From Cinnamomum chago (taxonomy: Eukaryota > Streptophyta > Magnoliopsida > Laurales > Lauraceae): DNA of 64,000 bases. Positions within the stretch are counted from its first letter, which is position 1. Every line of letters begins with the position of its first letter. Below the pieces are notes generated by a model. It ran no database searches and had not been told where the DNA came from. It worked only from the letters and a program-made list of their open reading frames with translations. Made by a program: the position numbers and the translations under genes. Location: assembly GCA_038049695.1 (NCBI GenBank), contig CP142459.1, forward strand, positions 65,278,001-65,342,000, given 5' to 3'. Shown here piece after piece: positions 23,210-36,700 of the stretch.

Positions 23210-23857
23210 GAAAGTGCAAGACACCAATCTATTGGGAAGAGATAGGTGTTCAGAGTTTTTATGGACCTTTGATCGTCAGTAATAACAGTGAGAAAGTGAA
23301 GCAAGTTATTGACAAGCTGAAGATTGCAAGAAACTGCTAGAAGAGCTCCGCAGACCTTAATAGGAGAGAGCTAGAGTTCAAGGTTGGAGATAAAGTTTTT
23401 CTCAAGGTTTCATCAACTAGAGGAACAATGAGATTTGGATAGAAAGGAAAGTTGGCTCGGAGATACATCAGACCATTTGAGATTGACAGGCATGTGGGAG
23501 AAGCGGCTTACAGACTTGTCTTGCCAGCAGAGCTCGCAGGAGTTCACAAGGTTTTTTCATTTTTCTATGCTGAGGAGATATGTCCCAGAACCTTACTATG
23601 TGCTACACCATGAGCCGTTAGATGTTCAACCAGTTACTACATTTATGGAGAAAACCAAGTAGATAATTGATATGAAGGAGTAGGCGTTGAGAACAAGGGC
23701 AATTCATTGGGTTAAGATTCAATGGGAGCACCACGGTCCGAGAGAAGCTATGTGGGAGTTCAAAGATCAAGTAAAGGAGCGTTATTAGGATCTTCTTCCT
23801 AAGGTACGTTTAGGCATTTAGAGGACCAAATGTTATGGGGGGTGGGTTGGGATGGGA
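23210..23857 (+). mobile_element. Decayed Ty3/gypsy retrotransposon, 3' end of pol with polypurine tract
   Basis: Broken reading frames encode the C-terminal integrase region of a gypsy element: a stretch like FKVGDKVFLKVS, then KGKLARRYIRPFEI, HKVFSFFYAEEICPRT or RRYVPEPYYVLHHEPLDVQP depending on frame, and a final chromodomain-like WVKIQWEHHGPREAMWEF. Several in-frame stops (for example TAG in place of an expected sense codon after MRFG and after KTK) and frameshifts make it non-functional. It ends with a purine-rich tract (about 23837-23857) directly before an LTR-like TGTAACACCCC. The 5' part of the element is not recognisable to the left. Confidence 0.85.
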
Positions 23858-24200
23858 TGTAACACCCCGACCCCTAATGCAGAGCGTGCGCAGGCGGCGG
23901 AGGGGGAGACCAGACTAATAATTAATTGTATGTTAGTTGGGAGAAGACTAGGAGAAGGAGAGCGTGCGTAGGTGGCGAAGAGAGAAACTAGGACTTATAA
24001 TTAATTGTATGTTAGCTAGGAGAGAGACCAGGAGAGGGAGATCGTGCACAGGCGGCGGGTGGAGGCGAGCAGGGAGAGGGAGTGCATAGAGAATTTGAGA
24101 GAATAGAGGTTAGGGTATCTTGGAAAAAACATGGTGTGTATAGAATAAGTGTGGGGATTGCAGAGAGTACTACTGTGGATAGAGCAAATACAATGTGTAG
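23858..24200 (+). repeat. Probable 3' LTR (start) of the gypsy relic, with internal tandem repeats
   Basis: Begins TGTAACACCCCGACCCC immediately after the polypurine tract, a start common to plant gypsy LTRs. A unit of about 78-80 bp starting agagcgtgcg (23881, 23959) and ending in a partial third copy near 24039 repeats inside it. The right end is uncertain because no partner LTR lies in the window. Confidence 0.6.
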
Positions 24201-27200
24201 TTAGCCCTCTTCCTAAACAAAAATATTGGGAAGATCTTTTATCATACTCTATTAATGCATTTCAAATCTTATTTTCAATCTGAATCTAAAATTGGAATTT
24301 TCATTTTTAAGTTGATGTCATTTAATATCCAAATCTGGATCCACCATAGCTTTGCACCCACTTGCATCCCCAATTTCAGCCGAACCAAAGTAGACCCATG
24401 GTCAAATTGATCACCAAAATGATCAAAGTGTGGACCCTGTTTTTTATTGGATTGAGACTCAAATTCACATCTCCTCTCAGCCATTCAAGAGAAGAGTCTT
24501 GTATACAAAAAGTTGAAAGATGCATATCGTAAAGGTCACAAGATTATTCATACAAAGTAATGTTATTATTAAAATATATATAAGCTATAAATGACTCAAA
24601 AACACTGTCTAGATGTCCTACTAATCCATGGAAGACTCTTTTATACAATGGAATTGGTATTAGGGGCGTTCACGGGCCAGGCCGGGCTAAGGCATATTCA
24701 GGACTGGCCCAACTTATGAACATGGGCCAGGCCCGGCCCAGCCCAATCCTGCACATTTAATCAATCGAGCCAGGCCAAATTGATCTCTTTTTTTTTTTTT
24801 TTATCAATTTTGTGGGCATTGGAGCATTTGAACTAATTAAATTAAATTACATGCATTTCTTATACGATCGGTCGGAGCTTGAGCTTTTATATGCATTCCT
24901 TTAACAGCCTCCGAACAAACCAAATACTGCACACTCCCACCATTAAGGGTGGCCGGTGGCCTACCTCTTACAGTCACAGTTCTCCTATGACCCGCTTTCC
25001 CTGGAGGATGAACAGGTACACAGAGCCACGGACGGGAAAGGTCAGATTCACACTTGGAAAGCCTGCCAAAGACAGGTTGGAGAAGACTCTGTCTCTGTAT
25101 CAGTTGGGTCTTTGCATGAAATGACAATGTGACATCCCCTGTAAAATTCATGTTTTCACCAGAACCAGGGCCACTGGGCCAGGGCAGTGCCAGTCACGAC
25201 AGCTCATGCAAAGATGTCATTGTTCTACTTCTAGGCCTAGAGTCAAAGATCATATACTTTGCAGGATCACCCAAGAGGTGCATGTTTTTAGCTTGACAAC
25301 AGCCTGAAAGGTAAATAATCCAATGTACAAGACACTGTTTGAGGAAATTATATCATTCAATAATGCATGCAGTTGGGAGACTTGTTCCTTTGTGTGAAAA
25401 AAGTTTAACTATATAGTGGGGTTTACCTATTTAAAATTCAAAATGTTCATTTGCACGTCCTCTCCTTATACAGGTTTGTCCGAATTTTTATCCTATAACA
25501 ATTGGTCCTTCCCTGGGATTGATTAAGTATATTATTAGTAATGTATTACAGCGAGACTGGTTCTTATTGAAGTAAAATTAAGATATATTCCGAAAAAACA
25601 AACTCATTTTAAAGAATTCAAATTTTCAATAGATAAGTCTCATTGTGAAGTTTCAATCCTCATACTCGTGAGAAACATGAGCGAGACACTTGAAATGTTT
25701 CACCTAAGCTAATATGATTAGAGTTACTTAGTAAGTCAAATAAGATAAGTGGTGGAGTATGGGGAGCTCATTGGTGTATCAGATTCAAGAGAAACTTAAG
25801 ATTTAACAATTTATTTGAATCCATTTTGCAATGTCAATTGTCCCATCTAAAGAAATTATAATAGTTTCTTTGCAAAGGTAAGTACAAGTTAAAATGAGAC
25901 TACTTGTTCTCATTCTTTGCCATATTACTTGCACAAAATAAGAATTACTGTTAAAAAGAGTGTAGACACTAAAAGACTGTTTAATAGGGCCAAGATTGAT
26001 ACCTACCATGACAGATAATTCACTAATAATATATAAAAAAGAAGAAGTTGTGGATTACTTGTCACTTAAAATTTATTTTCTTAGATTTAGAATGGTTTAT
26101 TTAGTATAATTACATATATATATGTGTATATAAATTGTGAGACTTCTTTTTTCTAAAAATAGTTAAAATTAAAAAATAAAGGTGAAATTTATTTAATTAT
26201 AATAAAGTAAAAAAAATTAAATCAAGAAAAAATAATAAGTAAATATCCAACCATCGCCTCAGTAATTCAAATCCTTGAAAAGTGAGGGTTGCATTTACCT
26301 CCTACCTCTTTAATAATTCATGTTGGAGCCAATTTGACTGTGAATTTATACGTATTAAATTCCCATGCAAACAAATGGGCCCTCGGGCTTTTAAAATGGA
26401 AAATCAGAACAACATTTACAAATACCTATAGGTTGTGCTTTGAGTAGAATACCTTAAAAAAATATATATATACGACCAATACACAAATCCTTTTTTAGGT
26501 ATATATATGCATGTTCAATGACCAATGTACCCGAGATGACTACGACTCTCGGAGGTAATTGAATGCCATGTTTTCTGATCGGTGACATGCATGAGAAGTT
26601 AATAATGGTCCTGTCTCATGTTTCTCTTTCAGTAGCTCTAATCCATTCATCTATCTTGGGGATACCCCTTTTTCAATGGACTTTTATCAATGACTCTTAA
26701 TGCTTCATTTTCTTTTTGACTCATTCTATTGTTCCACTCCAAATTCTGTTCATTCACATGTTCTGTTTTTCAGATTGTGTAGACATCAAATCTAAATAAA
26801 GGAGGAATGATTAGCAACAGAGAAGTAGGTCAATTATAATGAAAACTCACAAAATTAATTTGTGGTTTTAAAAAAAAAAGTAAGTTAGTCTTAATTAATT
26901 CAAATATGACATAAAGTACAATGGAGAAGATACGCACACTTATGCTAGGTATAAATTTAGCAACTCTCTATGAGACATACCCCATTAGAAACAACTAAAT
27001 CCCTCAAAGTGAAGTAATAAAAAAACCACCCACAATCTGGGTTCATGAGGAAATAGAAAATAAATAATTACATCATAGCCAAAAGATTTGCCTAAACAAT
27101 ATATCATCAAGCTGCATGTGTGTTTTTAAATCTTTTACTAATCCGCATAGATCTGCTGGACATCTCGATGAAATTAATTTCTTGAAACTGTAACAGCTTT

Positions 27201-28400
27201 ACATTAAAATAAAATGCACCAGTTGTAAGGGATATAATTTATGCCTATTATTATTTTTGTTGTTTTGGACTGAATCAAAACTGTGATTCCAAACAATGCA
27301 ATCAATTAGGAGTCATCTTTTAAGTGGTTAAAAATGAAGATTAAAACAAACATTTTCTTTCATGGAAATAGCATCATGGGAAGATGGGAAATGGGTATCC
27401 GACTACCACCGTAATAATTCAAATTTTTATTTATTCTATGTAAACAAATAGGCCCTTATTTTTTTTTGAGTAATTGTACTCAATTGCATGTAACATTATC
27501 AATATGGCCCTTTTAAATGAGGACAGTATTAACAAAAATAAAAAATGAATGTGAGAGAGTTATTCACATTTCATTTTTGCACTAGGCCTAATTTTCCCTG
27601 TTTATTTTCCCATGTTTTAACAACCATTAGTTCTTGTTCATTAGTATAGAATTTATAAGAATTCATAGTCAAATGATCTCCACTAAAATTATCTAAAGAA
27701 GTCAGGTGAAGGAAATAAGAATTTGAATTACTAGTTTTGATCTCCCATCTTTCATTAATTCATCAATTTCCATCGACTGATAGGTCATTTGTTGGCCGGC
27801 TTTCTAAGATAGTCACCTTTGATTTATTTTTTTTTCAATTTTAACCACTAAATAATTAGAACCTCTAAGAATTCAATTATACGAAACAAATAGATCCTTG
27901 GAGCCTACTTGCTTGCATTAGCCTACATAAGATTCAAATACACCACGATTGCATCATAAGCAGTTAAAAATGAAGACCAAACTATAATATACAAAATTTG
28001 ATCATCAAATAACTTTCTTTTTAATGGAAAGTGAATTAAGGGAAGATGAAAAACAAAAATAAGTCATCACCTTATTAATTCAAATTCTAGAAAACTGAAA
28101 ATCTCGTATACATTGTTGCTTTAGATTCAGACTTCACCTCCTTAGTAAGTCACTAGGAGGTACTCATTTGAACATGAATTCACATGTATTGTATTCCTAT
28201 GCATTCAAATACAAATAAACAAACACTTAATACTTTATAACATGAAATTTATTCCAGTAATTTATATTAAAAATGTTTTCAATTTGCACGAAAAAATTCC
28301 ATTCTATTTGAGCGGAATAGACTGGTCCGTCGGGCCCAATTTAATCATTGTTATGTATGCATGCTGCCGACGTGCACTGTTACTAACTATGAATCATTTT
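24201..28400. other. Intergenic, very AT-rich, with MITE relics
   Basis: No gene is supported. GGGCC-rich sequence near 24661-24770 resembles a transposon end (TTAGGGGCGTTCACGGGCC). An open minus-strand frame at 24837-25151 is not recognisable. Tourist-like relics with caaacaaatggg/ggccc ends lie near 26220-26385, 27300-27450 and 27905-28230. Confidence 0.35.
27905..28230. mobile_element. Tourist-like MITE relic
   Basis: Begins around ctacttgcttgcattagcctac and ends near gcattcaaatacaaataaacaaac, approximate inverted ends of the family represented at 2624-3103. It shares the internal phrases ttaaaaatgaagac and ccttattaattcaaat. Confidence 0.4.
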
Positions 28401-28425
28401 TACTTCTCCACTGTTCTCGCTCGTC

Positions 28426-28480
28426 ACGTGTCCGTCAATGGACTGGGTGCTTCATCTCCTGCTCCGCAAAAGCCACGTCA
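28426..28480 (+). promoter_or_regulatory. Promoter elements of the WVD2-like gene (G-box, ACGT core)
   Basis: CACGTG (G-box) at 28426-28431 and CACGTCA at 28474-28480 lie just before the TC-rich leader. Such ACGT elements are bound by bZIP and bHLH factors in plants. Function here is inferred. Confidence 0.4.
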
Positions 28481-28499
28481 TTATGTAACAGATTAACTG

Positions 28500-28705
28500 G
28501 TCTCTTCCAGTGTCTGTAGCTGCCACCGGAAATAGAGGAGACACGAAACAGAGATCTGGAGAGACTGGAATCATCTCATCTAGTCCTCGTCTTCGCTCCT
28601 TCTTAACTACTCTCTCTCATATCTCGAGCTGCCAAATAAACTCATAATCTCGCTCTCCGTCTCATCTTTTCTCAGATTTCATGCTTTGTTCGCTGCAGAT
28701 CAAAG
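28500..28705 (+). other. 5' leader exon of the WVD2-like gene
   Basis: A CT-rich non-coding leader typical of plant 5' UTRs ends at a strong donor, CAAAG|GTACGT. The next leader piece begins after the acceptor ctcccag at 33660 and runs into the start codon at 33708. This gives a 5' UTR intron of almost 5 kb. The exact start is unknown. Confidence 0.5.
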
Positions 28706-31164
28706 GTACGTAGGAGGAGCTCTTTCACTTTGCTAATTGTTTTTTTTATCGTTCAGCTCTTGATTGTTCTCTCGATTTAGATCTGTTGTTGTTCATCTCG
28801 AAATTGAAAGTTTTCACTTGAGTTCGCGGTAGATCTGAAGCGAGAAAAGACTGGAGTGGAAGTAGATTTTGATCTATGGAGAAGAATTGAAGTTGGAGTG
28901 CGATTTTTCTGTTGTTCTTGTATCTTTACTTGGAATTGGGTTTAGGTTCTGTTAATTTGTTCCTTCATCTCGTCTCCAATCTGATACGAAAACATGAAAA
29001 TTGGAGAAAGCTCCCTCCGCTCAAGATCTAACTTATTTTAGTGATTTATTAATTATCTGTTTTAATTTTTAGTTTCTTTTTTTCTTCTTGAGCTCCATCT
29101 CAAGAATTGGAGTTTGAAGGTATATATGGAAGGATTCCTTAGTTGAGAGGAAAGTAAAAAAAATTGATTTTCTTCGATAATAAATTTTTTATTCGGAAGC
29201 AGTAGGAATGCGTGATTCCTCTCTTTTATAATTTTTATTTTATTTCTAACAACGGTATACTCTTAGATAACCGAGTATTATTCCGGGGCACATGAAGTCT
29301 TTCATGCACTGGGTAAGTCAAGCTTTTACATAAATAAGCGCCTGCAAGTGCCCGAATTTAAAATCACAACCTTCAGTTCATGAGCAGTTGTTCTAGTTAA
29401 TTGGTGGCTAACCCTTGTTGGTTAACTTCAAAAGGAAAAGTAATTGGTGTTCCCCAGCTTTTCCATGGTTTGGAAATTTCGAGTGAGTTTTCTGATTTTG
29501 CATTTGGGATCTGTTTCTTTTGGGAGAAGGAGAAATAGAATCATAGAGTAGATGATCTGGACCGTCCATTAGTTGGCCCAATTAAGATGGGCCCAAACCA
29601 AATCACCTGATGGATTGGATCTGATTGTCTCATCAACAGAATTTCGTTACAGAGTACTAAATATTGGATGACTAACCGAAGCTAAGGTTGAGTAATTGAG
29701 CAGAGAAGAGAATTGGATGGTCAGAAATAATTAGCCGCTTGGACATTTTTAATGGTTCATGGCCCACCACTAGGTGGCTAGTCAGTGAATGGTGTTAGAA
29801 AAATGTCTCTTATCAATTGGCGACTGCCCATGTGAAATGTCTCAGGACACCAATGATGTGTTCTGGGCCCATTTCAATAATAGAGTAATTGATGATCTGG
29901 TTCTATCATTTGTGTTTAGAAAAAGTGCTAGGTTCTTGTTTTTTAGTGGAGATATGATTTTTACCAAATGAGTTAACTAAAGTTAACAATTTTTTGGGTG
30001 GGGGCAGCAAGTTGTAATAGAAATATCCCTTGCTTGAGAAAGGATTGCATGTGACATTGTCTTCATCTTTGAGTGAGTGCCACTTATTCTTATTAGCTTT
30101 AGAATTTAGAACCCTTTCAATTGCTTGAGGTACTTTGTGGCATCTAGTGCTTGTTTTGGGTCCTTTTGGATTAGTGTGGGGGTGTGGGGGGTTAGCACAT
30201 GGTCTGCCTGGCAATTGCTTGCTGCATTACAAAGTTAAATCTTTTTGTACATCTCTTGTGAAGTAGAAGGAAAATGAGGGAAATGCAAGTAAGGTTAGCA
30301 CCCTAAAAGGATGTAGAACCCGGACCCCTGGGTCCCCTTTGGTTTAGTCTTTTTTAAGGGGTGTTAGGGGACACCACATTGCTGGGTCACTTGTAGGTTC
30401 CGACCTGAAAATTTGACCTTTTTTGGGACCTTCATTGGGCTGACGCTTTATAGTTTGATGGGAGAAGGTTCTGTTGATGATTGATACAGTGGTGGGTTCT
30501 GAGTCTTAGTGCAATGTTGGGCCACTTTAAAGTGGATGTATCTGGTTGGATCTATAGCCAATTAGTAGAGGAGAATTTTCTCCTACCAATTCTGCGTGGG
30601 CCACTTGACTATTTATATGCTTATCCCCCATGATCTAGCAAACCTTTCCTCGCCATTCAAACAAAGCGGGATAATTTGATGTGGCTATTTTTTTTTTTTA
30701 ATTATCGTTGTAAGTAAAGAGACTTTTCCATCCATCCTACCTTGAATGATAGAAATACATATAGGTAGTTAAAAGTATGGATATGAATGAGTTGTTTGCT
30801 AGAAATGCAAATAATTAATGGTGGAGATCTGTGACTATCTACGATAGTTCAGTTATATACGACTCACTCTTCAAAATCTAAGGACAATGACAGACACCTT
30901 AGATGTAGATGATGATGGACAAGCCAGTGGAAGGGAGAGGGTGATATAATGTTAGGGATGATATGTTTTGATTATTTTGATAGGTCTAACTCGAGCTGAA
31001 TCATATATGCTAACCAATACCTTGATAGGTCTAGTTAGATAACCAAAATGGGGCATTGGTAAAGAAACTTGTCAAATGGTTGAAGTGAGTTACTTTAACT
31101 CGGCTCACCATTTTATTTTTTAATATCACATTGTGCCAAGTTATTTATTTATATATTTTTTTTA

Positions 31165-31330
31165 TAAAGAAGGGTGTTACAGTCTTTTGGGCCGGACTAA
31201 TCTCGACAGACGCAGGAGGAGCCGAGTAAATTCCCTATGGTCCAAATGTGATAGTGTAGTTTCGAGTCCTCAATTTCTATGAGCAAATTGTAATCATAGG
31301 TCAATTGAGCTATTTCTTGGGGTTAAGTCA
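31165..31330. mobile_element. SINE relic related to the one at 10617-10835
   Basis: Shares in order ccgga/gctaaactaatc, ccctatg, tgatagt and a gtttcgagtcctc word with the 10.6-10.8 kb element. It lies in the proposed 5' UTR intron of the WVD2-like gene. Confidence 0.4.
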
Positions 31331-33707
31331 AGTTAAATTGGATGGTTGAATTCGTCGTCGCTAAACTTCGACTTCATTGTCATCCTCTGGTTAGCTTTTA
31401 TATAACAAAGCTTTAATACTTTAAAGTATCATTGATTTGTTTATACCTTTGAAGGTGGCTCTGCATCCACCTAAATGGTCGAACCCACTTCACTCATCGA
31501 TAAAGTAACTTTATATTGTCTCTCATCTGTTATATAATACTAAGATAAAGGTGCCAATCTTAGAGCTTGCCAATCTTTTTATGCATCATGTATCTTTGTT
31601 GTGGATAGGATCCAGTACAACTTTTGAAGCAAGAAATATGCTGGTCTTAGAATAGGCTGGTTCTAGAATAGGTGAGGCCCACTAATACAGCAGATGGAAG
31701 AGTGCTTTCATGATGAGCTATCTTGCAAGTTGTAAGTCAGATTTGAGACTTTGTCGGCTGTCGATGTACGATCAACAGAGTTTATATTTTCCAGTCGAGT
31801 ATACTCCACCACTTGATTCTGGAACACAGAAATATATATTTAGCTGTCATCAACTCCTATGGGTAAAATTTATTTAAAAATATTTGATAAATGGAGTACA
31901 TGCTTAATAAGTGGGTCCCACTTATGTCAAGCCGGCTGACATAAATCAGAGAGTTTGGAACACAAGATAGGGAAGGGAATGCACGGAAGGAGATTTGATG
32001 TAGATCATTATACCTTTGGTGTTTTTGGTTATTAATAATTTACATCTTCACAAGGATAGCAATCACTCAGCATTGGTACATGGTGAACCAAATTTGGACC
32101 CACCCCGAGTCTCACCCCTCCCTGCCTACTGTATTTTTATTTTAGAATACAAAAGCTACTTGTACCTTGCACTTGTTGTTTTGCCAATATTCATAGAAAG
32201 TTGGACTTACTATATATTTAATTTAGTTCATCATAAATGGGTTGGGCAGCCAAAGCCCAAACCTGCCTTAAAACTTAACTGACTAAGAATTCAGAAAACC
32301 CATATTCATTCTAACCTGACAAATCAACCATCAAACCCAAGTAGGGTTGGTTCATCAGTTTTCCCCTACTTGTTGCCATCCTAATCTCCACACTGCTGAG
32401 GCCTAATCAAAATCACCAAGTTTAAGGAGACAAGTACACGTTCTTCCAGTGGAACCTTCCAACCTTTCTCGGCCTTTTGGCTAAGAAAACTGAACCTTTT
32501 GCCTGTTTCAAAGTCCTGCGGGTGCTTCTCTCCTGCTCTTTTGCCCCCTGGTTTTGGCTCCCACTTCATTTCACTGGGTAGCCAGAACTTTTCCCTCATT
32601 TCCAAAGAACAATAGAAGAAAACTTACCAGGGACCTTTGTTTTTACTTTACACAGGCTTACAGGAGAAATATATCTGAGAAGAAACTATAGCCAAAGTGG
32701 GTTTTTCCTCTTTTTAAAGTTACTGCATAAAGTTTTCTTTTTCTGCAAGATCTTCTGTGGTGTATGTGATAATTTTATTGTATTCTCTCTAGTTACCCAT
32801 CTCCATAACATATTCTCTACTTGTCATTCCCACGCTTGGTACTCCTCTTTTCTTTCTTGACACCCAACCACCCCATCTGAAAATCCTTATACATTCATAA
32901 AAAGGGCCAGTAGGACCATCTGAATTGGGGGTATGGCGAACAGCCAAATTGTTCTAAAAGCACACGTTTTCCTCTTCCATGTTTGATCGCCATTGCCTGC
33001 CTCCATAATATTCCATCCATTCATTCAAAGAAAGAGCCAAACAAGTGTGCTTCAGAGAGTAGTGGGTTATTTCCATTTCTTTGCATTCTTTTTGAATCTG
33101 TGATCATACCCCCTTTTTAAATTTGTGTGTATCTGTGATTTGCTTTCTTGGCTGTTTTGTATTGGATTCGTAGGGATTCATAGCGAAGGAGGGTTTTTTT
33201 TTTTTTTGAAAGGGTATTAAGACAATGAAAAGTGAAGGGTTATGGTGGAGATCTAGTTGGGCTGGTGGGGTCATTGCTTTCCTCGGATTTAATTTACGAG
33301 GGTGATGAGTTGGTAATCATTTTCCCAATGGAGATGAGAATGAGGTCATTTAGAGTCCAATTACACATCCCCTGTTTGTCCTGAAGGTGGGAAATTTAGT
33401 AAAGTGCCAATGCATTAATACAATAAAGCAATTTTTAGCACTCTCTGATTTATTCATGAACTCAAGAAGTACTTTAGGCCTAGAAAATCTGTGACCTCCA
33501 CTCTCTTCACTAACCCAAAATCTTAAATTTGGGATTTGAGGATGAAGATTCAGATAAAAAACTTTTTTCCCTTTTGATTTTCTTTTGTTCTACCAAATCT
33601 TGTCTTGATAATTGATATTTGATATGATTGACTGTATAGTGTCTGCTGATTTTCTCCCAGTTATTTTGAGGGGTGTTTAAGGGATAGAGATCATATTTCT
33701 TGGAAGA

Positions 33708-36700
33708 ATGGCAACTGACATGGATCAAAGTTACAGAGATTGGTCACGTGATGATCTGTCTAATCAGAGTGGTTCTCAGGTAACTTTTTGGGTGCCTGCC
33801 CCTCGCCATCCCTGCTCATTTTTCATGCTATATGATATCACTATGAAGTGCATTTGATTCGTTGTATTCCATGAAATGATTATATCTTTTATCTTTTATT
33901 TTGTGTCTATAACATGCTCATATAATCTCATTAGGCTTAGGCCTTGTTTGGTATCTCTACTCTTATTTCAATAGAGCTATCTAAAATAGAGCCATAAAAA
34001 AAAGAACCACCAAAAAAAGAGCTAAAATAAAAAAAAGTGTTTGTTATTGCAAGGCTCTATTTTAAATAGACCATTTGGTACTTCCTCTTTCTGCCTCTTA
34101 TTAGAGGAGTCGGCCTCTTTTTAAAAGGGGTAGTTTCTGTCATTATTTAAAAACAGATCTTATGCACATTTGCTATTACAGAGTGGGTGTGAAGAATAAA
34201 GGAGTTAATTAAAGAGTGGGTGTGAAGAATAAATAGTGTGTGGATGATTTTCATGCACCCAATTCAGCTGAGAACATTTGGACAATATTTTTTTATAGAT
34301 AGGTTTTTTTTTTTGCTAATAACCTGATTTTTTTTATAGATAGGTAGAGCCTAAAATCCATGGAATTCACGGTCAAATGGGCGAAAAAACCCATAAAAGA
34401 AGAACTGGGTCCTCAGAAAATTCACTCTAACAGCACACCCCCTAGAAACAGACAGCTGAGATTTCATGAATCTTCTTGTCTCAGTTCTTCTTTCATGAGT
34501 TCTAAGAAGAGACAACCCACAAGAACGGTAAGCCAAAAGGTATATAGCACTGGACTAGAAGCAAGATGGTACATAAACATATATCTCTTAAAGACTTTTA
34601 TCAAGCACTTGGTATGTGAAACACACATATCATAACTTCCACAATGTCCAACACTATAAAATCATCCCCTCATAAAAAACGTAAAATATAAATTAGCATC
34701 TACAATTAAACATTCAGAATGACCCAAATCCAAAATTAGCACCTACAATTTCGATCAAACCTAGAAATCCTGCCATTAACGCTCTCATTCTAGATAAAGC
34801 TATTTCTCCTCTCTCCAATATCCGTCTTCATCTCTTTGAAGAAGTAGAATCTCTCTCCATCTTCTCTCACGCAGCCTTTTCTCTGTGAAATCATTTATTC
34901 TTCTCCTCTTCCTTGGATTTGAAGCTTCTGTGATCTTCGTTCACTGGGATTTCTTTTTCACGCCATTATAGATTTGAGCACAAGCAACGATTTCTGCTCT
35001 GATCCGAGCTTGAAAAGCATCAGCAACAAATGCATAAGCTCTTTGTCATGCTTGGAGGTTTTGGTAGCGAAGGAAGCCATAGATCTTGGATGTTTTTGAT
35101 GAAGATGAGAAGAAAGAAGCAGAGAAACCGAATTCTGAGCTGAGATTTGTTCCCTTTTTCTCTGTATCTGCTTTGCCTTTTGCAGCAACAAGTGGTGGAG
35201 ATGATGACCTGCGTCACTTGTTCTAAGCAGATCGGTGGCGGCAGTTCTCTTCAAGATCGAGAAGATGAAGAATCAAACGATACTCTTCCTCCTCTCCCAC
35301 GTGGGTACCTCGGTTTGGGAGATCGACGACAATGGCCATTTGTGGGGAGGATTTTCGGTGCCAATAAAACTCCGTTCAAGGGCATTTTCGTCCCGAAAAT
35401 TACCTTCCGCCTCTACTTTTCCTAGAGCCAAAAGCTCTAGTTTCTGTATGGCAAGAAACGGGGCATTTTAATTTTAGAGGATTTGCCTCTGTTCCTCTAA
35501 AACGGATAGAAGTAAAATTTGTATACCAAACGCTCTAATTTTTTAAAACTCTATCAACTTTAGACGTTCAGGCAATTAGAGGCTGAAAATAGAGATACCA
35601 AACATGGGCTTATAAAGCAACATGAAAATCAACTTATATTATATGTAGTTTGGCGACTTCAGCCTTGCTTTCTTCATTGTTATAGCTATTATTTTGCATT
35701 GTTTTCTGACATTGGTGTTTTTTTTTTTTTAATATGCGATCGTTGAATTTTACATTCCTGTTATGTGCAGAGAATATAATGCTGTACTAATTACTTAAAT
35801 TGTCTGTATTTTTTTTTATTTGAGGTCATTCACTTCATCTATATTGCCTTTGATAGTTGATACCCATGAATGTACAATTTTCACTCTTTATTTTGGTGGT
35901 GGGGATATCTTTTTCTTTCTTTCTTTCTTTCTTTCTTTTTTGGTCTTGCAGAAGGTGCTCTTAAGGAGTTTCCAAGTGAGCACATATAGCTGCTATTTAA
36001 GTTCGATCATTCACTAGATTGAGTAAGGCCATATATCTAATAAAATGGACATATGGAAGCCATTATCTTCTACCAACAAATGCTCAGGATGTCCAAAAAC
36101 CCCATATCCTCTTGCATGATGCACTTCTAATACTTGAACATGTATAGATTTTGAAACGGGAGGATGACTATGGGGATCTACTACAGTTCTATTGTTTCAC
36201 CACTCTAGGATATGCGTATTTGGTTCCTCTTTTTTTTTTTTACTTCTTTAATTATAATGAAAATCTGATGTGCAGGAAGGATCAGTGTCCCAGTTTGTTG
36301 ATAATGGCTCAATATCTTTTGGAAGATTTGCATCCGAGTCACTGTCATGGGAAAAATGGTCAGTTTTCTCACACAACAGATGTCAAGAGGAACTGGACAA
36401 GTTCAAGGCACCAGGTTTAGTAGCCCAAAAGAAAGCATATTTTGAAGAATATTACAAAAAAATTAGAGCATTGAAAGCTTTGCGGCAGGATCAGCAGGCT
36501 GGTCCTGGATTGGATACTGGTGGCAACAGTAGTGCTTGTGGCCAAACTGGCGAAGAACAGGCCACCTCACAAGTAGAAAATACTGTTGAAGTAACAATAG
36601 AAAAAACTCAATGTGAAGACCAGGCCACCTCACAGTTAGAAAATACTGTTGAGGTAACAATAATAAAAACTCAATCTGAAGAGAATATTGTTGGAATTAC

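Noticed and set aside
24837..25151. Minus-strand frame of 104 codons (MNFTGDVTLS...)
   Set aside because: Composition is richer than its surroundings, but no recognisable domain or splice context supports a gene; it may be a remnant and is left unannotated.
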